This document shows positions 1 to 9,430 of a DNA stretch of 64,000 bases, piece by piece. The translations under genes and the position numbers were made by a program. Source of the DNA: Phycisphaerales bacterium (GTDB lineage: Bacteria > Planctomycetota > Phycisphaerae > Phycisphaerales > SM1A02); contig JASMLR010000001.1 of the NCBI GenBank assembly GCA_030748575.1, positions 197,900 to 261,899 of the forward strand. Direction: 5' to 3'. Below the pieces are notes generated by a model. That model searched no databases, was not told where the DNA came from, and worked only from the letters and a program-made list of their open reading frames with translations. Numbering within the stretch: position 1 is the stretch's first letter; each line of letters starts with the position of its first letter.

Positions 1-1514
1 TCGCCCAGATAGGTGCCGGCGCAGTTTGCCTCGGTCGTGACCGAGCAGGTGGTGTCCACGCAGCAGCCGCCGGTCGGGTCCGGGTTGGCGCAGTTGACCG
101 TGCCGCAGGTCTCGTCCGGTTGCCAGGTGCCACCCGCGTTGACGCAGCTTGTTTCAGAGACGTTGTAGCAGGAGCCACCCAAGCAGCACACGCCGCCATT
201 GCCGCCGCTTCCATACGGGTTCAGCGTGTTGAGCGACGAGACGCCCGATCCACTCGGATCGAGCCATTGGCTCATGAGGCTGAAGGACTGATAGAGCGAC
301 TTGCCAAAGTAATCGTCGTCGTCGTTCGTGCAGAAGGAGTTGCCGCAGCACAACGCGCCGACGAGTTGATGGTTGGCGTTGAAGAGGCCGGAGCCCGAGG
401 AGCCGTAGTACGTGCGGCCCTCGTCCCAGTTGATGCCCCAGTACTGGCTGGCTGAATACGCCTGCTGGACCGAGGAGATTCGCTTCTCGGCCGTGTTGGG
501 GTGGTGGATGCACACGCCGCCCGAAGGGGGCGAGCTCGATCGGCTCCACCCGGCAAACGTGATCTCCCAGGCGGGATTCGGATCGTTATTGAGGCGGATC
601 AGGCAGAAGTCCGTGGTGCTGTTCTCGGTCAGATAGGTTGACCCCGAGGTGTACATGGACAGCGGCCCATTGCCGTTGCCGCCGCTGTCGCCACCGGTGC
701 GGCAGTACGAATTCTCGTGGTTCCAGTACACGACGACCGACTGGTCGTTCCCCGCCGAAATGCCGCAGTGCTCTGCGGTGAGAAAGTACGGTGTCTCGTC
801 CTGGTTCGTGTTGTTGATCATCGTGCCGCTGCAGGTCCAGTAGCCGCTGACGGTGTAGACACCGGCCGCGGGAATCTCGTCCCACCAGTCGTCACCCAGC
901 GGGCACTTGACGTCCACGTTGCAACTCTCTGAAGAGCCGCGGTAGGGCGGGGCGCCGAGACCACGATAGCCCTCGTTGATGGCGGTCAGTTCGATGTTGT
1001 TCTGAACGTCCAGACGCTCGTCAGCGTCCACGGTGATTTCAATGATCACTTCGTCGCCCCAGATGACGCGTGACCAGTACTCGCCGGTAAAGGAGTTGTC
1101 CAGAACGGTGACGTCCCGGGCGACGTCAACGCCGTCGTATGAGTACAGCGACATGACCGCCGACTCGGGCAGTTCGAATCGACCGAAGCCGAAGTTGATG
1201 TGGGCGGCGCCGGGTGAGAACACGCGAAGTCGCCACATGAGCCGCCCGTCGCTCAGAAGCTCCCAGGTGCCGTCGGTGGCGGGGGTGATGGAGACCTGAT
1301 TCGGGACCGCAATGCGTGCCGGAAGGCCGTCCATGGCTCGCTGGTGATCCTCGATCTCCAGCCGCTCATAGTCCGGGCCGGCCAGTTCAACCATGGACAC
1401 CGCTTCCAGCGGCAGGTGGCCATCGGAAATCCCTGCAGGCTTCGCGGCCGCCAGGGCAGTCATGGTCAACAGGCCGGCGGCGCCGACCACGGACAGACAC
1501 GATCGTTGAGACAT
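1..1514 (-). CDS. Secreted S1-type (lysyl endopeptidase-like) serine peptidase with Cys-rich C-terminal modules, partial at window edge
   Basis: Reverse-strand translation from ATG at 1514: MSQRSCLSVVGAAGLLTMTALAAA (signal peptide), TAEHC (His), NSTTDFCL (Asp), YGSSGSGLFNANHQLVGALCCG (Ser), then GGVCCLGGSCYNVSETSC... repeats. Open to window start, so absent from the ORF track. Paralogous to 1714-4638. Confidence 0.8.
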   Translation of the reverse strand, partial: MSQRSCLSVVGAAGLLTMTALAAAKPAGISDGHLPLEAVSMVELAGPDYERLEIEDHQRAMDGLPARIAVPNQVSITPATDGTWELLSDGRLMWRLRVFSPGAAHINFGFGRFELPESAVMSLYSYDGVDVARDVTVLDNSFTGEYWSRVIWGDEVIIEITVDADERLDVQNNIELTAINEGYRGLGAPPYRGSSESCNVDVKCPLGDDWWDEIPAAGVYTVSGYWTCSGTMINNTNQDETPYFLTAEHCGISAGNDQSVVVYWNHENSYCRTGGDSGGNGNGPLSMYTSGSTYLTENSTTDFCLIRLNNDPNPAWEITFAGWSRSSSPPSGGVCIHHPNTAEKRISSVQQAYSASQYWGINWDEGRTYYGSSGSGLFNANHQLVGALCCGNSFCTNDDDDYFGKSLYQSFSLMSQWLDPSGSGVSSLNTLNPYGSGGNGGVCCLGGSCYNVSETSCVNAGGTWQPDETCGTVNCANPDPTGGCCVDTTCSVTTEANCAGTYLG

Positions 1515-1713
1515 CGGTTGGGGGCTCCTCTTTCGGGCGTGGCGGGGGTCCTTCATGGCTACCCGCGCAGCGCCCCTCGTCAACGAATACGTCCGTTGAT
1601 CGCGTCAGATCGGTTCCAGATGGGGGGTGGATTCAGCCAAATCCGGCCATTCGGGGCGGGATCCTGCCCCACCCCAGTTCACGGCTCAGGCGGCAAGGCC
1701 ACCGCCGCGACGC

Positions 1714-4638
1714 TCAGAGGCCGCAGCCATACTCGGCCAGCAGCGAGAGCAGGTCGTCGACGTCGTACGTCTGGCCAAATCCACCGATGAGGATGAGCAG
1801 ATCGTCCACGCCCGTGACCCCGTCGCCGTCGAGATCCCAGTCGCACCCGCTCTCACACTCGTCCGGGACGCCGTTGCCGTTGGCGTCGTTGCTCTCGCCG
1901 CCTGCAATGTCACAGGCATCGGGAATGCGGTTGGCGTTGCAGTCCTGCTCGCCCTGCCAGGTAATCAGCGCCGATGCCGTGTCCTGCCAGGTTTCGCCAG
2001 ACGCGTCGCGGCCCTGGAAGAGTGCCTCAAAGAGAATCTCTGAGTCATGCTCCAGAGACGTGAGCCGCGCGATCAGGACGCCGCCGCGCTCGTCACAGGC
2101 GGTGTCCGTGAACGCCCTCCGCTCGCCCTGGGGGTCGGTCATGAGGCAGAACCACGTGCCGTTGTCTGCCGCCAGGGAGCCTCCGCTCTCGAACTCCGTC
2201 CAGTCAATGCCGATGGTGTTCAGCGCGTTGCTGCTGAATGGGTCGCCCGATGCGTCGATGCATCCGATCGTCACGCGGCTGTCCCACTCCAGATCGGGCG
2301 CGATGGGAATGAAGTCGGGATTGACTTCCACCGACGTTGGCCCGCCGTATGGACTCTGGAAGAATCCGGTTGTGGACGCGATGGTCTTGGGCTGGGATGT
2401 GTTCCCCGCGACCGCGTCAAGCCGCCATCCGACGGGCAGTTCCGCGTAGACGTCAACCGTGTAGGAGGGCGCCCCGCTTGAGAGCAGGTCCGTGCCTCGG
2501 ACAATCCATCGAATGTCGATGGCGTCTCCGCCACCTCCCCCGCAGGGATTGCCTGAACAGTCGGTGTCGTCTCCGAGGTAGATCCCCCCGGCCGTGTCAC
2601 AGTCCGCTTCCGCCATGACTTCACAGGTGCCTGACAGGCAGCACCCACCAATGGCGGTCTGGCCGCACGGGTCTGCGGAGCAGTCCGTTCCGTCGCCGAG
2701 GTACGTCCCACCGACCCCGGCGCACACCGCTTCGGTCATCACGGTGCAGGTGATGCCTGTGCAGCACCCGCCGGTCGGGTCGGCGGTGCCATTGAACGTC
2801 AGGGTGAGTGTTCCAGCCCCCGTGCCAGCCTGCCATCCGCCGAGCCGCATCCAGTACATCTGGCCGCTCGTGACCTCAAGGTCAAGTACCTGACTGTAGT
2901 ACTCCTGACAGGTGGCATCAGCGTCATCTGCGTCACCGTTGCAGGCGATCTGGATCAGGTCGTCGCACGTGGGCCCTTCGTACACCACAAGGGAAGTGTC
3001 GTACGAGGAGGCATCGCATGTGGTCAGATCCAGGGTGCCGGTCCCGGTCGCGATCCACTTGAACCAGTGGTCGGGGCTTGCGTCCCAATCGAGGAAGGTG
3101 TCGTCGCACTGGCTTTCGTCCGGATCGCCGAACCCGCTGTCGGTCGCCGAGGTCGTGTCGAAGTCGTTGGGGCCTTCCATGGCCAGCGCAGCCGTCTGGC
3201 AGGTGTTTCCGTTGTTGGGGCTGCAAGGATTGCCTGCGCAAGTGACGTAGTCGCCCAGGTACGTTCCGCCCGAGGCGTTACATGCCTGCTCAGTCACATA
3301 GGAACACTGCCCGCCCATGCAGCAGGCGCCTTCCGGGGTCCCGTTGCCTCCGCCGGGGAGGCGCGTGTCGATCCCGGTCGGATTGGACCCCGCCGGGTCG
3401 AGGTAGGCGTCGAGGGCCGACCAGGCGCCGGCGAATCCGCGGCCGTAGTAATCATCGTCATCATTCCAGCAGTAGGAGCCGCCGCAGCAGAGCTGCCCGA
3501 TGGCTCGGTGGTTGGCGTCAAAGAGCGGGGATCCACTGGACCCGGGCGCGGTGCGACCGGCGTCCCAGTTGACCCGCCAGTACGTCCCGTCCATCGTGGT
3601 CGAGTCGGGGAAGCTGATTCGTTTCTCGGCGCACTCCGGATGATGGATGCCCGCGCCGTTGGCTGCCGAGTTTGATCGTGACCACCCGGCGAACGACACC
3701 CCCCAGGAGGGGTCGGGCGGGCTGGAGAGTTCAACAAGCATCGTGTCGTAGGTCGAGTTGCCCACGAGGCGTGTGCAGCCGGTCGTGTAGGCGCTCAGCG
3801 GCCCGTCTCCTACGCCACCGCTGTCTCCGCTTCCGGGCTCTCGGCAATAGGAGTTTTCGTGATTCCAGTACACCACGACGGTGTGATCGTTGTTGGGTCG
3901 AATGCCGCAGTGGTCCGCTGTCATGAAGAGCGGCCGCTCGTCTTCGGCGGTGTTGTTGACCATGAAGCCGGTACAGGTCCAGGAGCCCTGGACCGTGTAG
4001 ACGCCCACCGAAGCGATCTCGTCGCGCCACGCGTCTGCTTCCGAACATGCAACGTCGATGTTGCACGATTCGGACTGCCCTCGCTGCGGCGCCGCGCCGA
4101 GGCCGCGATAGCCGGCATTGACCCACGTCAGCCGAAGGCCGTCTTCCAGGGCGGCGCGGTCCTTGCGGTCGATCGCGATCTCGATGAGGATCTCCTCGCC
4201 AAGCACGATCGGGGTCCAGAAGCCGCCTTCGGAGCCTGCGTCCGCGGCGGTGAGTGGCCCGATGCCATCCAGGCCGTCAATCGAGGACACATGCGCGACG
4301 GCGGAACGGGGAAGTTCAAACTGGTCAAATCCGAGGTTGAGATGCGCCGACCCTTCGGCAAAGACGCGTAGCTGCCAGAGCAGACGCTCGCCCGGCAGCG
4401 AGGCCCAGGACCCGTGGCTGTGGGGCGTGGCGGACACCTCGTTGGGCACGGCAAACCGCAGTGGAAGGCCCTGCTGGTCGCGGGCTGCGTCCTCGGCTGC
4501 GATCGCCTGGTGGTCGACGTCCGAGACGCGGAGCAGGTGCACCGCCTCCAGAGGAAGGTGGCCCCGCGCAGCCACCGCTGAGCCGGCCACCAGGCCGGCC
4601 GACAGCAGGGATGCTGCAATACCGCTCAACGCCTTCAT
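1714..4638 (-). CDS. Secreted S1-type (lysyl endopeptidase-like) serine peptidase with six-Cys modules and C-terminal dockerin-like EF-hand tail
   Basis: ORF 1714..4707; preferred start MKALSGIAASLLSAGLVAGSAVA at 4638. TADHC, GSSGSPLFDANHRAIGQLCCG, modules GACCMGGQCSYVTEQACNASGGTYLGDYVTCAGNPC, end CDWDLDGDGVTGVDDLLILIGGFGQ. Confidence 0.85.
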   Translation of the reverse strand: MKALSGIAASLLSAGLVAGSAVAARGHLPLEAVHLLRVSDVDHQAIAAEDAARDQQGLPLRFAVPNEVSATPHSHGSWASLPGERLLWQLRVFAEGSAHLNLGFDQFELPRSAVAHVSSIDGLDGIGPLTAADAGSEGGFWTPIVLGEEILIEIAIDRKDRAALEDGLRLTWVNAGYRGLGAAPQRGQSESCNIDVACSEADAWRDEIASVGVYTVQGSWTCTGFMVNNTAEDERPLFMTADHCGIRPNNDHTVVVYWNHENSYCREPGSGDSGGVGDGPLSAYTTGCTRLVGNSTYDTMLVELSSPPDPSWGVSFAGWSRSNSAANGAGIHHPECAEKRISFPDSTTMDGTYWRVNWDAGRTAPGSSGSPLFDANHRAIGQLCCGGSYCWNDDDDYYGRGFAGAWSALDAYLDPAGSNPTGIDTRLPGGGNGTPEGACCMGGQCSYVTEQACNASGGTYLGDYVTCAGNPCSPNNGNTCQTAALAMEGPNDFDTTSATDSGFGDPDESQCDDTFLDWDASPDHWFKWIATGTGTLDLTTCDASSYDTSLVVYEGPTCDDLIQIACNGDADDADATCQEYYSQVLDLEVTSGQMYWMRLGGWQAGTGAGTLTLTFNGTADPTGGCCTGITCTVMTEAVCAGVGGTYLGDGTDCSADPCGQTAIGGCCLSGTCEVMAEADCDTAGGIYLGDDTDCSGNPCGGGGGDAIDIRWIVRGTDLLSSGAPSYTVDVYAELPVGWRLDAVAGNTSQPKTIASTTGFFQSPYGGPTSVEVNPDFIPIAPDLEWDSRVTIGCIDASGDPFSSNALNTIGIDWTEFESGGSLAADNGTWFCLMTDPQGERRAFTDTACDERGGVLIARLTSLEHDSEILFEALFQGRDASGETWQDTASALITWQGEQDCNANRIPDACDIAGGESNDANGNGVPDECESGCDWDLDGDGVTGVDDLLILIGGFGQTYDVDDLLSLLAEYGCGL

Positions 4639-5008
4639 CTGATGGGCCTCTCCTCGACCTGATTCTCGATCACACGCTCGCACTCCGGGTCTCTCTTCGC
4701 CACGCACTGCTTCGGGTCAGCAGGAAAGGGCCAGTAAGAAGCCCGGCATCCGACCGACTGCTCCACACCCACGATTCCACACCCGCTGTTCCTCACTCGC
4801 GCCGCTGCCTCGGCAGGCGGTGAATCCGAGATCGCCCCCTGATCGTACAGCAGAGGCCCGAAAGTACACATGCCCGTTCGGCCCGGGCTGCCAAAAGGAT
4901 GCCCCCAGATGTCCGCATTGCGACCTTCTTTTGCCAGAGAGGTGGGCGAACTGGTCCGCGTAATCGTTACGACAGGCCCAGAAGGCCTGCCCGGCTCGGG
5001 CTGCTAGG

Positions 5009-5800
5009 GTGCCGCACATGACGGTTTCCCCGAGTGTGACAGAACAGGAGCATGCCGCGGCCTGCGCCGCAGCTCAGGCTGCCGGGCGGGTACTCGCGGG
5101 CTCCACGGCTGAGGTGCTTGCGTCCGCCGGGCGGGACATCAAGGCGCAGGCCGATCTGGACGCCGAGTCGGCGATGATGGAGGTACTCCGCCCGCTGGGG
5201 CTGCCCATTCTGAGTGAAGAAATGGGGGCAGATGAAGGGTTTGCGTTGGATCGAGATGGGTGGATCATCGACCCGCTCGACGGCACGATGAACTTCGTTC
5301 GGGGGATCCCGATCGCCTGCACCTGCGTGGCGTTGTGGCGAGGTGGCCGGCCTGTACTGGGGGCCATTCACGAAGTGGCGCTCCATCGGACCTGGTCCGG
5401 GGGGGTTGGCCGGCCGGCCGAGGTCGACGGTCGCCGGTGCCGCTGCGGGGTGGCCGAAACGCCGGCGGAGGCGGTGCTGGCCACCGGCTTTCCCCGGGGC
5501 ATGGACTTCAGCGAGGCGTCGCTTGCTGCGTATGCCCGCCGCATGTCCTCGTACAAGAAGATTCGCATGATCGGGTCGGCGGGCCTGTCGCTGGCCTGGG
5601 CAGCGGGCGGGTTGGTCGATCTCTACCTGGAAGACGATATTTTCATCTGGGACGTTGCGGCGGGTCTGGCGATTGTCGAGGCGGCGGGAGGCGCCGGGCT
5701 GTTCACGCCGCCCGACTCCACCTGGCGAACACGCGTGGTGGCAGGTGCATCGCGGCTGGCCCGCAGCGAGTGGTCAGCGAGCGGTCGACCGACCCCGTGA
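5009..5800 (+). CDS. Inositol monophosphatase family protein
   Basis: ORF 263 aa with WIIDPLDGTMNFVRGIP and WDVAAGLAIVEAAGG motifs; start could be 5018. Confidence 0.85.
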   Translation: MPHMTVSPSVTEQEHAAACAAAQAAGRVLAGSTAEVLASAGRDIKAQADLDAESAMMEVLRPLGLPILSEEMGADEGFALDRDGWIIDPLDGTMNFVRGIPIACTCVALWRGGRPVLGAIHEVALHRTWSGGVGRPAEVDGRRCRCGVAETPAEAVLATGFPRGMDFSEASLAAYARRMSSYKKIRMIGSAGLSLAWAAGGLVDLYLEDDIFIWDVAAGLAIVEAAGGAGLFTPPDSTWRTRVVAGASRLARSEWSASGRPTP

Positions 5801-7087
5801 CACGGCGTCTTCAACCGCCTCCCATCCGATGATGGATCGAAGCATGGCCAGGGCCCGCTGCGTTTCGGCCTGCACAGCCTCATCCGTCGAGCGATCGGTG
5901 GATTCGATTGACTGGTCGGCCGCCGCGATGCCGCTGGCCACTCCAAGCGACCGCAGGTGACCGAGTCCGTCCTGACGAAGGAACGTGTCGAACCCGCGTT
6001 GCCGCGCCTCGCCAATCCGCTGCTCGTGCTGCCGCAGCAGCGCCGCAAGCCTGACGTCCTTGATGTCCTCCTGGTCGAGGCACCATCGGATGGCGACCAT
6101 GGCGTCCGTCGGGCGAAAGTACCGCGGAAAGGCCCGTTTCATCGCCGTGTGGTACAGGTCGTCACGCTCGTCGTCCACTGCGTTCTGAAGCGCCGCCAGA
6201 TACGCGAGGGTGCAATCGCGGACGGCCCGCGACGCATCCAGCCGCGCCGCGTGGATGTCGGCGGCATGGACGGGGCGTTCTGCTGACGCCTCCGCGAGGG
6301 CCGCATCGGCTGCGTCGCGGGTGTCCATTGCGGTGTCGACCTCGGCCCGCCATGCCGCCAGGGTGGGCTCGATGCGCTCGACCGCCGCCACGGAGAGCGG
6401 CGGGCGCATGCTGATGATCAGCGCATCGAGGTCGAGACCTTCACCTTCAATCCAGTTGGCCTCCAGACGGCGGCGGCGGACCATGCGCTGGGTAAACGAC
6501 TCAAAGTCGTCGAGTTCGGTGTCCAGCAGGATGACTCGAATGTTCTCGATGAGTTCCTGATGCAGCGCGGCGGCGTCGGTCTGGAAGGCCCGGAGCCTCT
6601 CCGTGTGATCGGTTGCGTTTCGGCGGTCGTGCAAGCGTTGCCTGGCGTCCACGACCGCTGCTCTGAGCGTCTCGGCGCTCTGCTCCCGCCGCTTGATGCG
6701 GGCGCGAGTCCGCGCGGCCTCGTACGGCGACGCGCCCGCCATGGAGGCGCGCAACTCCTTGATGCGGCGTGCTTCTTTCTCGGCGGCGCGATGGGCCTGC
6801 TTCCACGCGGAGTCATCGCCTCGTGGGGCGGCCATGCGGGAGGCGTGAATGGCCACGAGCCGCTGCCAGTCCCACCCGAAGTCCTCGATGAGCAGGGCCA
6901 CGGTGCGCTGCCGCGGTTGGTCGGCAATCTCCACGGATTCAATGAGCGGCGCCGTATCGGCGACGGTCCACGGCATGGGCATGGACGGTGTCCAGGCCGC
7001 TGTGCCTGCAGTCGATACCGCGGCGGCCAGCAGGAGCGTGAGCAGCGAGACCATCGAGCGAGTATAGGGACGCGTCCGCGACGTCAC
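5774..7087 (-). CDS. Putative secreted, helix-rich protein of unknown function
   Basis: ORF 437 aa; N-terminal hydrophobic segment VSLLTLLLAAAVSTAGTAA; charged helical body; start overlaps stop of upstream oxidase gene by 4 bp (7084-7087). Confidence 0.6.
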   Translation of the reverse strand: MTSRTRPYTRSMVSLLTLLLAAAVSTAGTAAWTPSMPMPWTVADTAPLIESVEIADQPRQRTVALLIEDFGWDWQRLVAIHASRMAAPRGDDSAWKQAHRAAEKEARRIKELRASMAGASPYEAARTRARIKRREQSAETLRAAVVDARQRLHDRRNATDHTERLRAFQTDAAALHQELIENIRVILLDTELDDFESFTQRMVRRRRLEANWIEGEGLDLDALIISMRPPLSVAAVERIEPTLAAWRAEVDTAMDTRDAADAALAEASAERPVHAADIHAARLDASRAVRDCTLAYLAALQNAVDDERDDLYHTAMKRAFPRYFRPTDAMVAIRWCLDQEDIKDVRLAALLRQHEQRIGEARQRGFDTFLRQDGLGHLRSLGVASGIAAADQSIESTDRSTDEAVQAETQRALAMLRSIIGWEAVEDAVSRGRSTAR

Positions 7088-8217
7088 GCGTGGGGGGCGA
7101 GGAAGTCGATGTCGAGGGCCGATTGGCCGCTCAGCGCCAGGTCGGCAGCGACTTCACCCAGGACGGGCTGGAATTTGAAACCGTGCCCGCTCAGGCATGA
7201 CACGATGGTGACCTGCGGATGGTCTGGGTGCAGGCCGATGCGGAAGTGACCGTCCCGCGAATTGGCATAGAGGCACGTATGGACGGTGCCAGCAGGTCCG
7301 GCGGCGGAGGGGAGCCAGCGGGCCAGGTGCGGCGCGACGTCCATGGCGTCGTCATCGCGGACTGCCATGGCGGGCACGTCATCCGGGTCGACGGTGGGCC
7401 CGGGCCAGTGCCTCGCCGCCTTGAAGCCCTCGGGCCCCGGGAGTCCGGGCATGCGTGGGAAGCCGTACAGGAGCGATGCATCGTTCAACTCGATGGCCCA
7501 GACCGGAAGATCCGGCGCGTCGATCCGTGCCTCTGCCGGCGCGTCGAACCAGACGAGAACCTGTCTGGACGGTCGCATCTCAATCGCGGGAACGCCTACG
7601 AGCGGCCCCGGCCAGGCGCCGGTGCACAGGACGAGCGCATCTGCCCTCATCAGGCCCTCCGACGTGTCCACTTCCACGCCCACGGTGTTGGCGCGCCAGG
7701 CTGAGACGGTGACCCCTTCACGGAGTCGGGCGCCTGCCCGCCGCGCGATGGTGGCATGGGCAGCCAGCGCCCGCTCCGGAACGATCAGTCCCGCAAGCGG
7801 CTCGAAGAGTCCGACCATGTCGTCGGTACAGTCGAACACGGGCCAGCGGTCCCGAATGACCGTGGCGTCAACAACTTCATGCGGCAGCCCGTGGGCCTGC
7901 GCAGCAGCGATGGAGTCCGGGGCGAATGAAGAGTCCCGCCTGGAGATGTACAGGCCGCCCGTCTCATGAAAGATCGGCTCGTCGACCTGCTGATTGAGCT
8001 CCATCCATCGGGATCGAGCGGCCCGGAGCAGTGGGACGTACCCGGGATGTTCCGCGTAGGCCAACCGAAAGGCGCGGGACTGGTGGGCGCTGCCCCCGCG
8101 GGTATGGCCGATCTCAAACTGATCCAGCCCGATGACATCGGCCCCGCGGCGGGAGAGTTCAGCGCAGGCTGCGGTCCCGGCGCAGCCAAGCCCGATGACG
8201 ATGACTCGGGGGGACAT
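7084..8217 (-). CDS. FAD-dependent oxidoreductase, N-methyltryptophan/sarcosine oxidase (SolA-like)
   Basis: VIVIGLGCAGTAACAELSRRGADVIGLDQFEIGHTRGGSAHQSRAFRLAYAEHPGYVPLL; C-terminal IVSCLSGHGFKFQPVLGEVAADLAL. Confidence 0.85.
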   Translation of the reverse strand: MSPRVIVIGLGCAGTAACAELSRRGADVIGLDQFEIGHTRGGSAHQSRAFRLAYAEHPGYVPLLRAARSRWMELNQQVDEPIFHETGGLYISRRDSSFAPDSIAAAQAHGLPHEVVDATVIRDRWPVFDCTDDMVGLFEPLAGLIVPERALAAHATIARRAGARLREGVTVSAWRANTVGVEVDTSEGLMRADALVLCTGAWPGPLVGVPAIEMRPSRQVLVWFDAPAEARIDAPDLPVWAIELNDASLLYGFPRMPGLPGPEGFKAARHWPGPTVDPDDVPAMAVRDDDAMDVAPHLARWLPSAAGPAGTVHTCLYANSRDGHFRIGLHPDHPQVTIVSCLSGHGFKFQPVLGEVAADLALSGQSALDIDFLAPHA

Positions 8218-8284
8218 GGTGGCCCCATCCTACGGGCGGGTGTCCGGTGCGGTAGTCTGCGGGCCAGTGGGTTGGAGGAGTTCC

Positions 8285-9385
8285 ATGCGGCCAAGTCAAA
8301 TCGTGGGTCTGTGCCTGGTGATTTCCAGCGGTGGTGCGAGCGCATCACAGGTGGATGAAGCGCGTCTGATGGCCGAGGCGGCCACCTTTGATTGGACGCT
8401 TGAGCGGGCCGACGTGGTCCAGATGCGCGTCGTGTTCCACATCATCCGTCACAATGACGGATCCGACGGGCTGTACTACTGGCAGGACGTCGTGGAAGAC
8501 TCGCTGGCTGACGCGAACGCCAACCTCGCTGGCGCCGGCATCGAACTGGTGCTCGAAGGCCAGCCCCGCTTTCTCGACGACAGTTCGTTGTACTGGATCT
8601 ACTGGGACTGGGACGACTATGACCAGTTCTACGAGCTGATCAATACCGACTCGGTGCCGGGTGCCATCAACGTCTATCAGGTGCCGAACCTGCTTCAGGA
8701 TGGCGAGCGGACCCCGGGGCTCTCCACGATGCCCGGAGACCCGCTTGGGCAGGGGATCGTGATCAACAACTACTCAACGCCAGGGCTGTTCGGAGATTCA
8801 GCGACGTTCTCACACGAGATCGGCCACTACCTGCATCTGTACGACACGCAGGAGAACTGGATGGACCCGCCCGACGAAACACCTCCGGCCGGATGGTGGG
8901 GCGTCGAGTGTCCCGACGCATCCAATTGCGCCACGGCGGGCGATCTCCTGTGTGACACGCCCACGCACCCCGGGTTGGCCGACACGGTCGATGGGGACTG
9001 TGCGTATGTGGGCGATTCCTATCCGCCCGAGGACTCGGGCTGCGGCGATGCTGTGGCGTATGCGCCGCTCACGGACAACATCATGAGCACCGCGCCGGTG
9101 TCGTGCCGCACGGCGTTCACGTGCGATCAACTGAATGTCATGTCGTGGTCCGCGCGGAACGAGCGTGCCGACCATATCGTCGCGAACCGTGCAGCCTGTC
9201 TTGGCGATGTCTCTGGCGATTGCGAGGCCGGAATGCCTCCCGACGGAGTGGTCGATGAGGTGGACGTCGCGTCCATGGTGTCCCAATGGGGCGGAACATC
9301 CCCGGCGTGGGATCTGGATCAGGATGGCGTTGTGGGCGTCTTGGACCTCATCATGCTGCTGGAGGCATGGGGGCCCTGTTCCTGA
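8285..9385 (+). CDS. Secreted zinc metalloprotease, M43/pappalysin-like, with dockerin-like C-terminus
   Basis: Start MRPSQIVGLCLVISSGGASA with GGAGGAG just upstream; zinc motif HEIGHYLHLYD; Met-turn-like DNIMST; tail WDLDQDGVVGVLDLIMLLEAWGPCS. Confidence 0.8.
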   Translation: MRPSQIVGLCLVISSGGASASQVDEARLMAEAATFDWTLERADVVQMRVVFHIIRHNDGSDGLYYWQDVVEDSLADANANLAGAGIELVLEGQPRFLDDSSLYWIYWDWDDYDQFYELINTDSVPGAINVYQVPNLLQDGERTPGLSTMPGDPLGQGIVINNYSTPGLFGDSATFSHEIGHYLHLYDTQENWMDPPDETPPAGWWGVECPDASNCATAGDLLCDTPTHPGLADTVDGDCAYVGDSYPPEDSGCGDAVAYAPLTDNIMSTAPVSCRTAFTCDQLNVMSWSARNERADHIVANRAACLGDVSGDCEAGMPPDGVVDEVDVASMVSQWGGTSPAWDLDQDGVVGVLDLIMLLEAWGPCS

Positions 9386-9430
9386 CCGTGATGTGCCTGC
9401 ATGATCCTCGGACACGCTTCTCAGCCGCAG

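Noticed and set aside
1316-2449. 377-aa plus-strand ORF between and over the tandem peptidases
   Set aside because: Ser/Pro/Arg-rich translation antisense to the peptidase gene; no domain.
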